Source: Symbiodinium sp. CCMP2592 (lineage: Eukaryota > Sar > Dinophyceae > Suessiales > Symbiodiniaceae). Taken from it: 64,000 bases of DNA. Below the pieces are notes generated by a model. The model worked only from the letters and a program-made list of their open reading frames with translations, did not search any database and was not told the origin of the DNA. The position numbers and the translations under genes were made by a program. Below, piece after piece: positions 8,800 to 19,808 of the stretch; position 1 is the first letter of the stretch; each line of letters begins with the position of its first letter. The stretch is taken from the NCBI GenBank assembly GCA_905221615.1, contig CAJNDT010000133.1, positions 235,321 through 299,320 of the forward strand. The letters are read 5' to 3'.

Positions 8800-10260
8800 G
8801 GACGGTCAGCGACGGCACAAAGTTCATGAGCTTCGGGTTAAGGGTCTTTTTTTCCTAAGCTCCTTTTTCTCAAAAAGGGTTGAGGGTTTAGAGTGTGAGG
8901 GAACATCAGGGTAGAAGCAGGATAACATGATCCGCGAAACCAACTTGGGGTAGATTCTGAGCAGCTACAGTTCCAACTCCTTGGGCCAAAGGCTCCAGAA
9001 ATGAGGTGTGATGACACGGCAGCATGGATGTAACAGGAAATGGAACCAGGATGAGTCAAAGCCCCGCTGCCGGGATTGCTTAGCGATGATGAGGGAGAGC
9101 GTATGGCATTGTCGTTGGACAATTGGGATCGGTTGGACTCCAAGCTGCGCTGGCATAAGTAGCCAACACCTCAACACAGTGTGCATCTTTTCGGTGTGAT
9201 GGCTTGAAGTGCCTTCTTCATCGCCTGCTCCACCACAGAGGCAGCTCGATCCTGAGCGAAATGACACAATGTAAAGCGGCAGAAGGCCTTATGCTCTTGA
9301 AAGGATTGCCGAGGAATGTGGACTGACGAACTCGATATAAAGATAAATAGCGGCGAGCATCTCCGAAAGAAACCACGGAAAGAAACCCTGCAGCACGAAA
9401 ACGTCAACCGAAGCCCCAAACTCCAGGCCCCAACAAGCGGGACTTATCCCGAGCTATACCCGCACCAGCAGCCCCTCCTACGCCCAACCCTTCGACTCAA
9501 CCGCAAGCGACATGTAATTTACAAGGGCTCCGTGATTGTAGCTTGCTTGATGCTCCCTTGCCCAATGTTCGGATTTGGACGCTTAGAGTTACGGGATATT
9601 ACGGGCTAAATGTTCTAAGGCTCTAAGATCTACTGCGTCCCTGTTGCAACCAGGAGACGACCTGTAGCTGGGCATACGCCACCTGCTCAAGAGGCATTCG
9701 GACTTAGGCATTGATCTCGGGTGTTCGGAAGTGGTGCAGCTGGCAGTCAGGATTTCGGGCTTCAGCCTAAGGATCTGGACCTGAGGCGTGCAGCAACCCA
9801 GGAAGCATGCTGTGATGAAGATTCCGGACTTTGAATGCAAGTGCCACAGCACGTCGGATTTGCGTATTTGGGATACCAGATATTTGGTGGGTTGCGGTCT
9901 ACGGTTTAGGAGTTCTTGGGCCGCGACTGTCCTTGTTGTTTGGACCTTGCCTTTTGGGTTACGATGGCTCCACTCCCCGTAGTTTGAGTTCATGCGAATT
10001 CAAAGGGTTTAAGGGTGTGGGATTCCACTGGTTTTCCGGAGCCGACTGCGGAAAGTCTATCTTCGGCAACGGTGCACGCTCCGCCTCAGCTCCGCAAAAA
10101 GCTATCGTCCCTGCGGCGCCTGCTTGTCTTGCTCCTCCACTTGGGAGTCTGCCTCCTCACACCTTGAGTCTCACACCATGATTTTCTGCAGGGTCTAATG
10201 CTGACTGCTTCGCCATTTCGGAGCTCTTCGGTTCGGGCTGACTCTCGGAAGAGGTCCCTG
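8800..10260. other. intron or intergenic DNA, no gene fixed
   Basis: Several open frames of 60-130 codons overlap on both strands but none shows a motif or bounded exon. A possible minus-strand exon near 10,110-10,165 reads CEEADSQVEEQDKQAPQ but its edges could not be fixed. Confidence 0.35.
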
Positions 10261-10267
10261 CACTCAC

Positions 10268-10317
10268 CAAGCTCTGTGCTGCTTCTCCAGAGCATCTCGC
10301 TGCGACTTGATGCTTTC
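10268..10317 (-). CDS. 50-nt coiled-coil exon
   Basis: Acceptor TTGCCAG, then ESIKSQRDALEKQHRAW, then a consensus GTGAGTG donor. Very short but well bounded. The heptad-like charge pattern suggests a coiled coil. Confidence 0.42.
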
Positions 10318-10938
10318 CTGGCAATGCCGATAGCATTGAATTTGCAGCTGCACAAACACTACGTAGCAGAAACAGTAGGTAGTGACAAAAACGGTAGGAA
10401 AACAGAATGACCCAAATCGAATCTCAAAGGCTCAGGAGACCAAACCGAGGAGTGGCAGCAAAGAGACCGAACCTAGTCTAGGCCATGAGCCACAGCAACA
10501 ACAACTGCCAGTTTCCTATCAGGTTCAAGAGGTGGCCTCTCCCTATAGGCAAATAAAGTTGATGTCCGTCACCACGGTTCCAACGCCTCGGAACCTGATC
10601 GCGCGGCAACCTCGCTTCTTTGGGCCCCAGCAGGGATCGCAACCCCCCAACCACGATTAGCTCTGCTCCTCGCGCACACCAATCTCAAATCTACAGAAGT
10701 CGGTGGATATGTGAGGCTATACCGAGAGGAGCGACACAAGCTGCGGCAGGAATCCGGATCGAAGCCGCGAGAAAGAGTGAATGAGAATTCTGGTACAGGA
10801 AGTCTGTTGTTCTAATGGCAACCGCGTTCGCCTGTTCCCAGACCGTAAAAAGCAATGGCTCGAGGTTTCAATCCGGCAAGGAGGGCCGTGGCGGCATCCG
10901 CCTTCTTTCTCTTCTCCTGCAATCAGGGGCCCCCCAAC

Positions 10939-11295
10939 CGAAGAAGCAGCCCGTGCAGGAAGTCCAAAGCAGGGCTCGCCTCATCCTTGAGTGCGCGCCA
11001 CTCCTCGATGCAGTGTCGGTGGAAGACACAGTTGCACGCCACGAAAATGGCCGAGCCTGGCTCAGAAGGGATTATTAGAATGGGTCTGGGGGTATATTAT
11101 ACTAGCATTATAACACGGGCCCTAAGTGATTACCTATTCTAATGTGGGGGGTTCCTCATCATAACTATAGTATTATTTGGCTTGGCTCTCCCCAAGCGGG
11201 CACGGCAACAAGGTGTGCCTGGATCGCACTCGTCCATGCAAATGGAGCACTCGCTGACCTCGGCTGCGAGGCTTGGGAGATCATGGATTTTCCTA
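10939..11295 (-). CDS. RING-like zinc finger, two exons
   Basis: The upstream exon (about 11295-11204) ends with VSECSICMDECDPGTPCC before a GTGCCC donor. The next exon (11056-10939) starts after GAGCCAG and reads AIFVACNCVFHRHCIEEWRA, then LKDEASPALDFLHGLLL. Joined in phase, the cysteines and histidines give C-x2-C ... C-x-C-x2-H-x2-C-I-x2-W, the layout of the first part of a RING or RING-variant finger. RING proteins usually act as E3 ubiquitin ligases. The final C-x2-C pair was not found and may be in an unrecognised downstream exon. The position between coiled-coil exons is consistent with a RING/coiled-coil protein, but linkage is inference. Confidence 0.5.
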
Positions 11296-11299
11296 CCAC

Positions 11300-11800
11300 T
11301 CCGACTTAGGCACCACAGAGTCCGTCGAAGCTTTAGGCGGCCTTAAGAAGCTCATGAGCTGCTGCTAAGGAACCGTTTTTCCCAGGGCGTCCTTCACCTG
11401 CGGACCAGGCACGCTTTCAACATCGGCTCCAGTTCATCCAGCAAAAGCATCCTAGATTCACCAGTCCTGCATGGCAGGCCTCATGCCTACTTACTATGCA
11501 TGCATACATTGAACCCACGACGTCCAGGCGCCCTGATCACTGCCAATGCACTTCACCCACAGACCACGCGTCTGCAGATAGATGACCCAGGCAGCACGTC
11601 GCCATCACTAACATGGTCATCATCACAGCCATCACATAACACAGTATCCTTCATGATTATCGTCGCGTCTTCGTCTTCGTCGCCCGGCCTCGGAGAGGAT
11701 AGGCCCTAGGCAGCCCTGCTCCTGACAGCTCCGAGGAGATGAACCAAGGTCGCAGCTCTTCGCAATGAAGCCTCAAAGTCTCCGGACTTGTGGTTTCAAA
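11300..11800. other. no gene seen
   Basis: No bounded exon or repeat was recognised in this stretch. Confidence 0.4.
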
Positions 11801-11807
11801 ACACAAG

Positions 11808-11899
11808 ACCTGGATGCATTTGAACTTCGACCCCCGAAAGAGGGTCCTGCAGCCCGTGGTGCTCAATGCCCTTCTTGGCCTCGGCAGATTGTTCAAGCT
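11808..11899 (-). CDS. exon candidate (EQSAEAKKGIEHHGLQ)
   Basis: The minus-strand frame reads LEQSAEAKKGIEHHGLQDPL and then SGVEVQMHPGLVF before a TGA. Helical N-terminal half. The upstream acceptor is unclear. It might be a last coding exon or an internal one with an earlier donor. Confidence 0.3.
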
Positions 11900-12254
11900 T
11901 ACAGCTCCTCTTCGATGCTTGTTGCTGCTGTGCTGTTGCTTTGAGTGTAGTTCCCATTCCTCCGCTTGTAAGCTAGCTCTTTAAAATGCAGCGGTCTGGT
12001 GTTGTATGGGGCCCTGCGATTGGACCCGACAGCTGTTGAAGTGCGGACGTCTCTTGTTCCGAGCATTTTAACCACGGCTTCAAAGTGGAGTGGAGGTTCT
12101 CGGCCCCGGGCAGCATCCATCATCGCCCCGGTCGCTGCCTGGCAGCCCAGCCATGGGCCACATGTCCAATGCTTCCAACAGGGCCATTGCAGCTTCGACC
12201 GCCACCACTGCCAACTAAAACTAACAATGATCTGAAGAATCCGCCCACAACAAG

Positions 12255-12345
12255 GCACATTGTGGCATCATCAAGCGAAACTGAGGATGCGGCGTCGCCG
12301 ATCCCCCGCGACTTGTCGACCTTGCGCAGTTTCAGCCTATTCCTA
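12255..12345 (-). CDS. exon candidate (LKLRKVDKSRGIGDAASS)
   Basis: The minus-strand frame reads NRLKLRKVDKSRGIGDAASS and VSLDDATM. Composition is protein-like, but splice boundaries were not fixed and no family was recognised. Confidence 0.25.
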
Positions 12346-12399
12346 GTGAGAGCAGATTGCGGTGTCCGCAGAGACAAGCAACAACTGTGGCACGGAAAT

Positions 12400-13140
12400 T
12401 CTGCCGTGATTGCGACCCCGTGGCACCTTTTCCAAGCCATCGCTTCTTCAGACCCGAAACACGAAGACACCCGCTCTCAAACGTGAAGACTAAGCGTAAA
12501 ACCAGTCACTGGAATGTTTGACCGTTTCTTTCCCCGCGCGCCTCGATCTTGGGCGTGGCTGTCAGTGGGTATCCTTTCGGAACTGTCACGAGCAGCGTCA
12601 CCCACACCTTGAATGAGCAGCGTGTCTTCAACACCGGGTGGAGTACGGTCCAACGATGATTGGGAGCTCAGTGGTCATCCGACTCTTCAGCTCCAGGGTT
12701 CACCACATGCAAGGCCTTCCCGCCAAGAGATCCCTGAAACCAAAAGCTTGCACCCAAAAGACCCTCAAGAGCCCAATGAAATGTCATTTCATGTGTCCAT
12801 AATAAAAACCTAGTGAGACCTATTTAAGGATGTGTAGTCCCCTGCAAGGGTCCCTATGATCACCAGTCTTCGGCCACGGGTCCAGCTGAAAGCCTTCCTC
12901 GCTCATCGGCTCGAGGTCAACTTCTAAGCAACAGATTGGCTCCTGGAAGTCTTTGGGCTCTCCGTCAGCATTTCTAGCTCTAAGCTTGGGGGTGTGGGCT
13001 CTAGGCTCTGGGACTCGGTACTACGGTGTCGAAGCTACGAGTCCCATGCAGAAGACAGGGATGGCAACATCACCGCCAACTCTTCTCTACTACAACCTTC
13101 CTTGTTCAAAGCATAAGTAAGCAGGATGCTTGAAGGTGCA
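12400..13140. other. no gene seen
   Basis: No repeat or splice-bounded exon that I can support. Confidence 0.4.
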
Positions 13141-13146
13141 ATCAAC

Positions 13147-13236
13147 CTACCTTTGGCTAGTAGGGAATGGAGGAATGGGGTATAATTATAACTACTATTA
13201 CTACCATTCTTCCATTCCCTACTTACCAAAGGTAAG
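13147..13236. mobile_element. palindromic MITE, copy 1
   Basis: About 90 bp with long terminal inverted repeats: CTACCTTTGG..TAGTAGGGAATGG at the left and CCATTCCCTACTTACCAAAGG..TAAG at the right, around a core TATAATTATAACTACTATTACT. Two relatives occur at 19,189 and 19,316. Confidence 0.7.
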
Positions 13237-13269
13237 TCAAAGGGTGACATTTGGACGAGGTGTCGCTAC

Positions 13270-13363
13270 TCCGAGCCAATGCTCCTCGCCGTCATCCTGG
13301 ATCCTCTTCTCTTTCAAAAGCCTTTCAGCGGGAGACTTGGAGATCCGCTTCAGGCCGAGTGCA
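13270..13363 (-). CDS. internal exon (ALGLKRISKSPAERLL)
   Basis: Acceptor TTCTGCAG, then a 94-nt exon reading SALGLKRISKSPAERLLKEK and RIQDDGEEHWLG, ending at a GTAGCG donor. Basic then acidic, protein-like. The entry phase does not match the start exon at 14,094 directly, so another exon is expected between. Confidence 0.42.
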
Positions 13364-14093
13364 CTGCAGAATGTGCTAACTTCACAACCACATCATCGGG
13401 AGCAACCCACGCCCTCTCTCTGAAAGACGCTGCTGCAGGAGACGGATCCCTGGTGATCTTTGCTGTCCGCATTGCTCCCCGCGCCTCACCGTCTCGTCTC
13501 CATAGATGGCCTTGAGACTGTGGAGTTGAAGCTACTTAGAGCTATGGCCAAGATGTAGCACCATCGTGAGCACTGCAGGACCCGTGGCATGGCCGGAGTT
13601 ATGAGCATCAGCCGACAAACGCCTAACACACCGATCGAGACAGCCACCATCAATCCGGGAGCATCCGCCGACCAATGCCTTTATGCCTTTGACGGTGCAG
13701 AGAACATCCAGCATCATTCCGGGTATCATGAGCACCAAACGGACGAAGGGCAAGCATGACCGGCATCAGCCGACAGATGTCTTGCACTCCTTTTGCCAAG
13801 GTAGGTTAGGATACAGGAACATACTCTTCTCAAACCCTCAAACTCTTCTTTAAAAGTCTGATATGGTATGAACAATCTGATACGGTTTGATTTGATTTGA
13901 TTTGATGGGTTATGCAATGCTATGCAATGCTATGCAATGCTATGCTGTGCATGATATAATATGATATGATATGATATGGTATCTACTAATCTAGACACAT
14001 ATGCATATAAATATGTAAAAATAATTCCAACCTTGATTATATACAGGCATATATAATTTATAGGTAGATATTCAGGCAGTGCTTCCAGGCTAC

Positions 14094-14153
14094 CCTGAGG
14101 ATCTCCAGCTCCTCCTGGAGAGCCTCCGGCAGCTCGCAGGGCTCGGGCGGCAT
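14094..14153 (-). CDS. possible first coding exon (MPPEPCELPEALQEEL)
   Basis: ATG at 14,153 followed by exactly 20 codons, MPPEPCELPEALQEELEILR, up to a GTAGCC donor. No AG acceptor lies close upstream on the minus strand, so this may be an initiating exon. It points toward the RING and coiled-coil exons at lower coordinates and could be the start of that gene. This is inference. Confidence 0.38.
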
Positions 14154-14618
14154 GGCGATGGCGGTGGGATCACACCCATAAAACTATCTCCTACTAGCTA
14201 GGCTTACGAGCGCCTATTATGAACAATGATGCTGTTGCAGGTAAAACTAAACCTCAAAGCGTTGCGACGATCTCGTGATCATCATGGTGCCGTGATCTGC
14301 ATCATCAGCGTTTCTTGTTGTCTCCTTGTCTTGGAGCATGTCATGTGCATGGCGACGTCCGTAACGATGCTGCCGGATCCCTGGATCCCTGTTGGTGCTG
14401 ACTACTGGGACTGGCGGTGGTGAATGGCTGGAGGTGAGTGGGGTCCGAGGGTATTGTGTGGAATCTGCTTGATCACATGACGGCTTTGGTTGAAGCAACT
14501 TCGTGTCATTGTCCATGGACATTTAAGCTTCCAACTCCAGAACTCACACTTCCGTCCTCTAAGCTCGACGAGACTCTCTTGCTCTACCTTCCTCGATGTG
14601 ACGCGGGCAGCACCTTCT

Positions 14619-15693
14619 TCACAGCAGGGAGCTCTGCAAGCCACTTTGGGCCATGCTCCGAAGCCTCTGGGGCAGCCAAGGCAGCTCCACGTTGTCCACC
14701 CAGCGTCGTGTGGACCATTTGGAGGCCGTCAGGTCAAAAAGCTCCAAGCGCTTCGTCCGGCCGCCCAGCCAGGGGACCACGTGCGCCACGAACTGGAGGG
14801 CCGTCCCTTCTGCCAGCCTTGGCTCGTCGGAAGCCGAGCAAAGCGCCAAGGTCTCACAAACCAACTCCACAAAGCGTTCCGTCACGGGGAGGCTCTCGTC
14901 CCATTTTGTGTTGAGCAGAGGTCCGCGGCAGTTCAGCCATGTAATCGGCACGAACATGTAGGTGCGATCGAAGTCCTCAAAGTCTGTGAGCCCTGAAGGC
15001 GCCTGGAAGCCCCGTCTCAGAGAGCCCTCCACATTCAGCCCATCCGCGTAGAGCAGCGCCGTGAACATGTCCTCGTCCTGCGTCAGGCGCTCGTAGCCCT
15101 TGGCCCGATCTCGCAGGAGCTGCCCCAGCGGGCCCAAATCGCCCAGGGGCCCCCCATCTTCGGCCAGAACCACGGCCTTCTTGACGAGCAGAGCCCGGTA
15201 GGTCTCGTTGCCCGCGAAGTGGAAGGTCGCCATACGGTAGCCCCCGAAGTAGCGGCCGAGGGTCTGGGGGTCCAAAGTTCCGATGAAAGGGATCCCCACA
15301 CCAAAGATGAAGACGTAGAGCCCCGAGCTCCCGGGATCCTTCCAGAGCGACAAAGGGCCAGAGAAGCCCTGCTCCAGGCAGAGCTTCCCAGAGCAGACCA
15401 ACATGTACCTCAGCAGCTTTTCAAGTTATCAGAGATCTGTGGGGCCTTCAGGGTATAGGGTTCACAAGTTCGGAGTGTGCCAGGAAAGCAGTGGGGTGCT
15501 CAAAGAGAGAACCCATGCTCAAACTTGGAGCAGCAGGCATGGTCATCACATTCCAGCGGTAGGGGCCCATGCCGAAGAAGAAGATGAAGACGTGCATCGC
15601 CAATGCCAGGAGGATGAACCACTCCGCAGATCCGGGGAGCGCCCCCAGGACCATCCCTGAGCAAACCCAGAAGGACACATCCGGCTTCATCCG
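14619..15693 (-). CDS. C-terminal half of a DUF3556-like membrane protein
   Basis: Two minus-strand exons. Exon 15693 to about 15,600 starts after TTTTCAG and reads RMKPDVSFWVCSG, then a hydrophobic segment ending FIFFFGMGPYRWNVMTM. The terminal exon begins near 15,413 (acceptor GAAAAG, phase 0) and runs to the stop at 14,619. It contains SGLYVFIFGVGIPFIGTL, GGYRMATFHFAGNETYRALL and, near the end, a conserved-looking VPWLGGRTKRLELFDL. The hydrophobic helix ending in RWNV, the F-x-F/Y-A-G-N block and the soluble tail resemble my recollection of DUF3556 / HTTM-like transmembrane proteins, whose function is unknown. The match is from memory, not a search. Confidence 0.42.
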
Positions 15694-15978
15694 CTGAAAA
15701 CCGACTTCAAAGCAAAAGCGGAATGATCGGAACGATGCGAGAAATTCGCTACCTGACGATTCCAGCTACACAAAGCGCTGAGCCGCTCCCTTCCATGGAC
15801 ATTAACTATCATTTAGTGCAACTTCCTGAAACTTGCTTGGATCTCACCGATCTCTCCCTGTCCCAGTGGCCGAGCCCGGCCAACATCTCGATCCAAGTCC
15901 CGGCCGCCTTCGGCGTGGAATGCAGAGGCGGCATCCGCAAGAGCCAAGGTTCGAGGTTCGAGGCCGGCACTGGTTAGT

Positions 15979-16075
15979 GTTGATGATATAAATCCAGCAT
16001 TACCTTAAGGACCCTAAACTATGGGAATTATGGTAGATTCCCTATTATGGGTAATGCAGGATTTATATCATCAAC
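15979..16075. mobile_element. MITE with 26-bp terminal inverted repeats
   Basis: Left end GTTGATGATATAAATCCAGC then ATTACC; the right end is its reverse complement with a single mismatch. The 97-bp element encodes nothing. It lies in an intron of the DUF3556-like gene. Confidence 0.75.
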
Positions 16076-16129
16076 CGTTATCACTGGCTGGTATGTGGGT
16101 CGTTATCTCTGGCTGGGATGTGGGTCGTT

Positions 16130-16213
16130 GTCAAAATATGGTCCCTTTTGGGGATCCCTAAATATTAGGTGCCGTACTATATCAGGGACCCACAAAGGGA
16201 CCATAATTTTGAC
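16130..16213. mobile_element. small inverted-repeat element
   Basis: Ends TCAAAATATGGTCCCTTTTG and CAAAGGGACCATAATTTTGA are reverse complements apart from small differences. The core shares GATCCCTAAATA and GGGACCC words with the 4.0 and 7.2 kb foldback family. Confidence 0.6.
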
Positions 16214-16416
16214 CTTCAAGGTCTGATCTGACGACGACTCTCTCCTGGCAGTGAGACCAAGTCGAACCGAAAAAGTGAAAACAAGCGAACGCATCGCGAG
16301 TGGTTGCTCTTGGTGTTTAGTGACTGAACCTTGTCAACATCATCGTCGTCATCATCATTGCCATCATACTCGTCAGCGCCATGCTCTTGTTCTTCTCCTT
16401 ACCGACATCGTCATAG

Positions 16417-17861
16417 TCAACATCTTTGTGGTATTTTTGCCTTCGTCGTAACTTGACTGTTCATCACTGTGAGGCACGGCATGCAGGCAAGCCGCCCCGA
16501 ATGCACAAACTGCAGGCCGTGGAAGGTACTCCTGCGTCGATGGTCTGCCGCGACCAACTTGGGACGAAGCTTCCAGGTCATAGAGCCTACGAAAAACCTC
16601 CGGCTGAGAGGCTGTGAAGCGATGAACGTCGGCTCCTCTGTCAGATACAGGCGGCGGAAGTACCAGGAGATGGCTGAGAAGTTGAGGAACTGGTATTGGA
16701 ACATGAAGCCATGGAAGAAACCACGGAGCTTGTACAGGCCGGACCAGAAGTACCTTAACAAACCAGATTGCGACATTTTCCGAAACACTCCAACAAGGTC
16801 TGTGAAATTCGCAAGTCTAGAATCTGAAGTGCTCTTTTTGCTTTGAGAGACACAGACAAGCCAGCAGGGTGTAGACATTCAATGCTGGCTCCTGGGGCAA
16901 CGAACGGGCAACAAGATACAACTACGGAGTACAGCTGGTCGACAGGGCAATGGAATATGATGTTGCAGACCCAACAACCCGGCCCGGCCCACCTCACCTT
17001 CAGCAACTGAGGCTGAGAATTTCAGGGGGATTGTAAAAAGAGGACCCCAGGTTCACAGGTGATACTCGAGCTAGATTGTCAAACGAAGCCTCCTCAGCAG
17101 CACGCGGCGTCTCCGAAAACCCACAGCACCCCTCCGCTCCTGCAGCAGCGTGGCGGCCAGGAACTTGAGGATGTCGGAGGGTCGAGTGGAGTGGAAGAGG
17201 CCCCGATCCTGGGGGCGCGAGTCTGGGGTCGGAATTTGGAACAAGGCGAGAGAAAGGAAAGAAGGGGGGTCTGGGAAGGTCGCACTCACGCTGCATCTGG
17301 TTGCGTCCCCAAGTCCAGTTTGCATTTGCAGAAGAGGGGAGATAAGCCGAGCGGCAAAGATGCAGGCGAGCAGAAAGAGAGCCAGGAAGACGGAAACATC
17401 CTCCATTGGTGCGGCGGTCGTCCCCGGAATGAAAGCTCTTGTGCATGCCGGCACCATAAGCGAAGGATATGGATTAAAGAGTGGGGCTGACAGATTGCCT
17501 AGGGTCTGTGGAAGTTGAGTCTCCGACTTGCTAGATACACCAACATTAGCCAATGCACCAGCAACTGCCGAATCTGACACCTAGCAGATCTCTGGACAGC
17601 TCCAGTCTTCGCTCGGGTCCATTCGTGGCTAGCAACATATGTTGAAACTTCCCAACAACGTGAAATGTCTAAGCCACCTGAGTCCTGGTCGCTGACGCGA
17701 TACAGGATCAGCTGGTAGATTGCAAGGATCACAAAGGAAGCGTAAGCGGTCGCCCCTAAAACCTGATCGGCTGTCCATCCACGTAAAGAACGTCGGGGCC
17801 AATATGACAAGAAGCAGAAGAAGAGAGACTCATCGCAAGAGAGTGGATCGACAGGCTGCAA
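16417..17861 (-). CDS. likely upstream exons of the DUF3556-like gene
   Basis: Minus-strand frames here include WTADQVLGATAYASFVILAI (near 17,700), MEDVSVFLALFLLACIFAAR (near 17,390), SDILKFLAATLLQERRGAVG (near 17,150) and YFWSGLYKLRGFFHGF ... SRRFFVGSMTWKL (near 16,750-16,590). They are hydrophobic or amphipathic segments as expected from the N-terminal half of a polytopic membrane protein lying in the right order before the 15.7 kb exon. Exon edges were not resolved, so this is a region call and not a gene model. Confidence 0.3.
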
Positions 17862-18046
17862 CTGAGGCTACGTTTACAATTTTCCTACATCGTTGTGCTG
17901 TCGCATACAAACCTCCATCATAAGTCCAGGGGCACTCTGCTGCTTTGGCAGAAACGAAGGCGCCCAAGGAGTTACCACGGCACCTCGCCATGCGCTGGGC
18001 GTATGGAGGCACAGGATGACCCTCCTCCTGAGCCTGACTGGCGGGG

Positions 18047-18150
18047 AACCCGAAACCCCAAACCCTAAACTCCCCAAACCCCGGACCGACCCCTAAACCC
18101 TAAACGCTAAACCCCTAAACCCCTGAACCCTAAACCCCTAAACCTTGGAC
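18047..18150 (+). repeat. telomere-like CCCTAAA cluster
   Basis: About ten CCCTAAA-type heptamers, half of them with one base change. Confidence 0.8.
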
Positions 18151-18273
18151 CCCTAAGACTGCTTCTGCGAAGTGAAATAACGGGGCGCCTGGGCGGAGGA
18201 GTCGAAGCGCGAAGGGCTCCTGCGCGGAGAAGGACATGAGCAGAGCCTGGCATTCGGCGAAGAAGACGGTTTC

Positions 18274-18305
18274 GGGGTTTTAGGGTTTGAGGTTAAGGGT
18301 TCAGG
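18274..18305 (-). repeat. telomere-like TTTAGGG run
   Basis: Three heptamers facing the 18,047 cluster, making a loose inverted pair around a roughly 120-bp spacer. Confidence 0.65.
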
Positions 18306-18309
18306 TCCT

Positions 18310-18840
18310 ACAGTAGGGCTTCGGTATACTTTCGGAACGGACTCCAATAGAAGATTCTACAAGGTACCCGGAGTCATGACTCGACTCGTGCATCTGAAGG
18401 CCATACAAGCTCGGCTGAAGTCCGTCTGGGAGGCCTGGCCGGAAAGACTTCAGAACCACCTTATCCCAAAAGCAACTGGCTTGCCCCAGAACTGCTCTCT
18501 ATGTGCGCGCTAACATGCCATGAATGTCACGATGTTCGAGAGCACCCGATGACCAAGAGCCGGGAACGCAACAACGTTTAGGGCCTTCAAACCTTACTTG
18601 AGATCTAAGCTCAACTGCGATAAAAGGTGACTGGAACATGGCCTGCAACCCTGCAACTGGCACTCCCACATATAGGGCCACACCACAGATGGCAACCAAA
18701 AGCTCCAACTGTCCCCAAACCCTCGGAGCAGACTTCGCTCGCCTCATCTAACCCAAGGGCTGCCAGCAGGTGGTGCAGCATCAACACCTCCGGCCCGTGT
18801 CCCAATCTAAACGTCATAAACACCTTGAAGATGAACTCTA
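18310..18840. other. no gene fixed
   Basis: A minus-strand hydrophobic stretch (LELLVAICGVALYVGVPVAG near 18,690) could be an exon of the membrane-protein gene, but no boundaries were found. Confidence 0.25.
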
Positions 18841-18992
18841 AAGCCTAAACCCATCACCCCTAAACCCTAAGCCCTAAACCTTAAACCCCTAAACCCTAAA
18901 CCCCCAAATCCATCAACCCTGAACCCTGGGCCCTAAACCTTGAACCCCTGAACTCCAAACCCCTAAATCCCTCAACCCCAAGCCCTAAGCCC
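18841..18992 (+). repeat. long telomere-like CCCTAAA cluster
   Basis: About 150 bp of CCCTAAA heptamers with variants such as CCCTGAA, CCCTAAG and CCAAACC. Confidence 0.8.
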
Positions 18993-19188
18993 CCTCGAAC
19001 CGAAGGAGCCAGGAGCCGAACCAGCCCTCAAGCGATCTCCGCTCTGCGTCCACGGGGCCCAGCGGAGGCGGCCCAGGTCGAAGCGGCGGTAGACGGTGGA
19101 GCCCAGAACCGAGGTCCACACCAGAGCCTCAAGGAGTGTTTCATAAAACACTACCAGGGCCTCAGGGAGCCCAGAGTAATGAGTAAAA

Positions 19189-19279
19189 CTTACCCTTGGT
19201 TACTGGGGAATGGAGGAATGGGGTACAAATATAACTACTATTACTACCATTCTTCCATTCCCTACTAACCAATAGTAAG
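19189..19279. mobile_element. palindromic MITE, copy 2
   Basis: Same family as 13,147: CTTACCCTTGGTTA..GGGAATGGAGGAATGG at the left, CCATTCCCTACTAACCAATAGTAAG at the right and nearly the same TATAACTACTATTACTACC core. Confidence 0.72.
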
Positions 19280-19315
19280 ACCAGAGCCTCAAGGAGCCCA
19301 GAGAAATGAGTAAAA

Positions 19316-19384
19316 CTTACATTTGGTTAGTAGGAATGGAAGAATGGTAGTCCATTCCTCCATTCCCTACTAACCAAAGGTAAG
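19316..19384. mobile_element. palindromic MITE, copy 3 (core deleted)
   Basis: Same inverted repeats (CTTACATTTGGTTAGTAGG and CCCTACTAACCAAAGGTAAG) with most of the core missing, leaving a nearly perfect palindrome. The 36-bp segment before it (AGACCAGAGCCTCAAGGAGC ... ATGAGTAAAA) repeats the sequence before copy 2, so element and flank were duplicated together. Confidence 0.72.
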
Positions 19385-19808
19385 AAAAGAAGTGAACTTA
19401 GCTCCAACGGCCCGGGGCACGTCGACATTTCAGGCAGAAGAGCCTCAAGTTACGATGCCATGATGTCTAACATGTCATCAATGGATTTTATCTGCGGCGG
19501 GCGGGTAGCTTCAACATGCGGGCACCATGGCAAATTCTTACGCAATCCTATGTGTGACCTGCAACAGAGGCTGTGGTGAAAGAACAACTTGAGCCGATGG
19601 TTGTCTAGAGTCTACGGTCGGGACACCTCTGAGAAACCAGCTCGCGTCTCTAGACGGACTGCATACACCAGCCCAGAACAATCGAGAATGCAACACCGTT
19701 CGCCCTTCAACTCGTCTCAACTTCATAAGGCCGTGACCTAGAACTAACAGGCCCAGCTGCACAAACGTCAAATCTGTGGTCATGTGTATCTGTGGGTTCT
19801 TCTGAAGT

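Noticed and set aside
10800-10875. Possible tRNA gene (GGTTTCAATCC)
   Set aside because: The putative T-arm does not pair.
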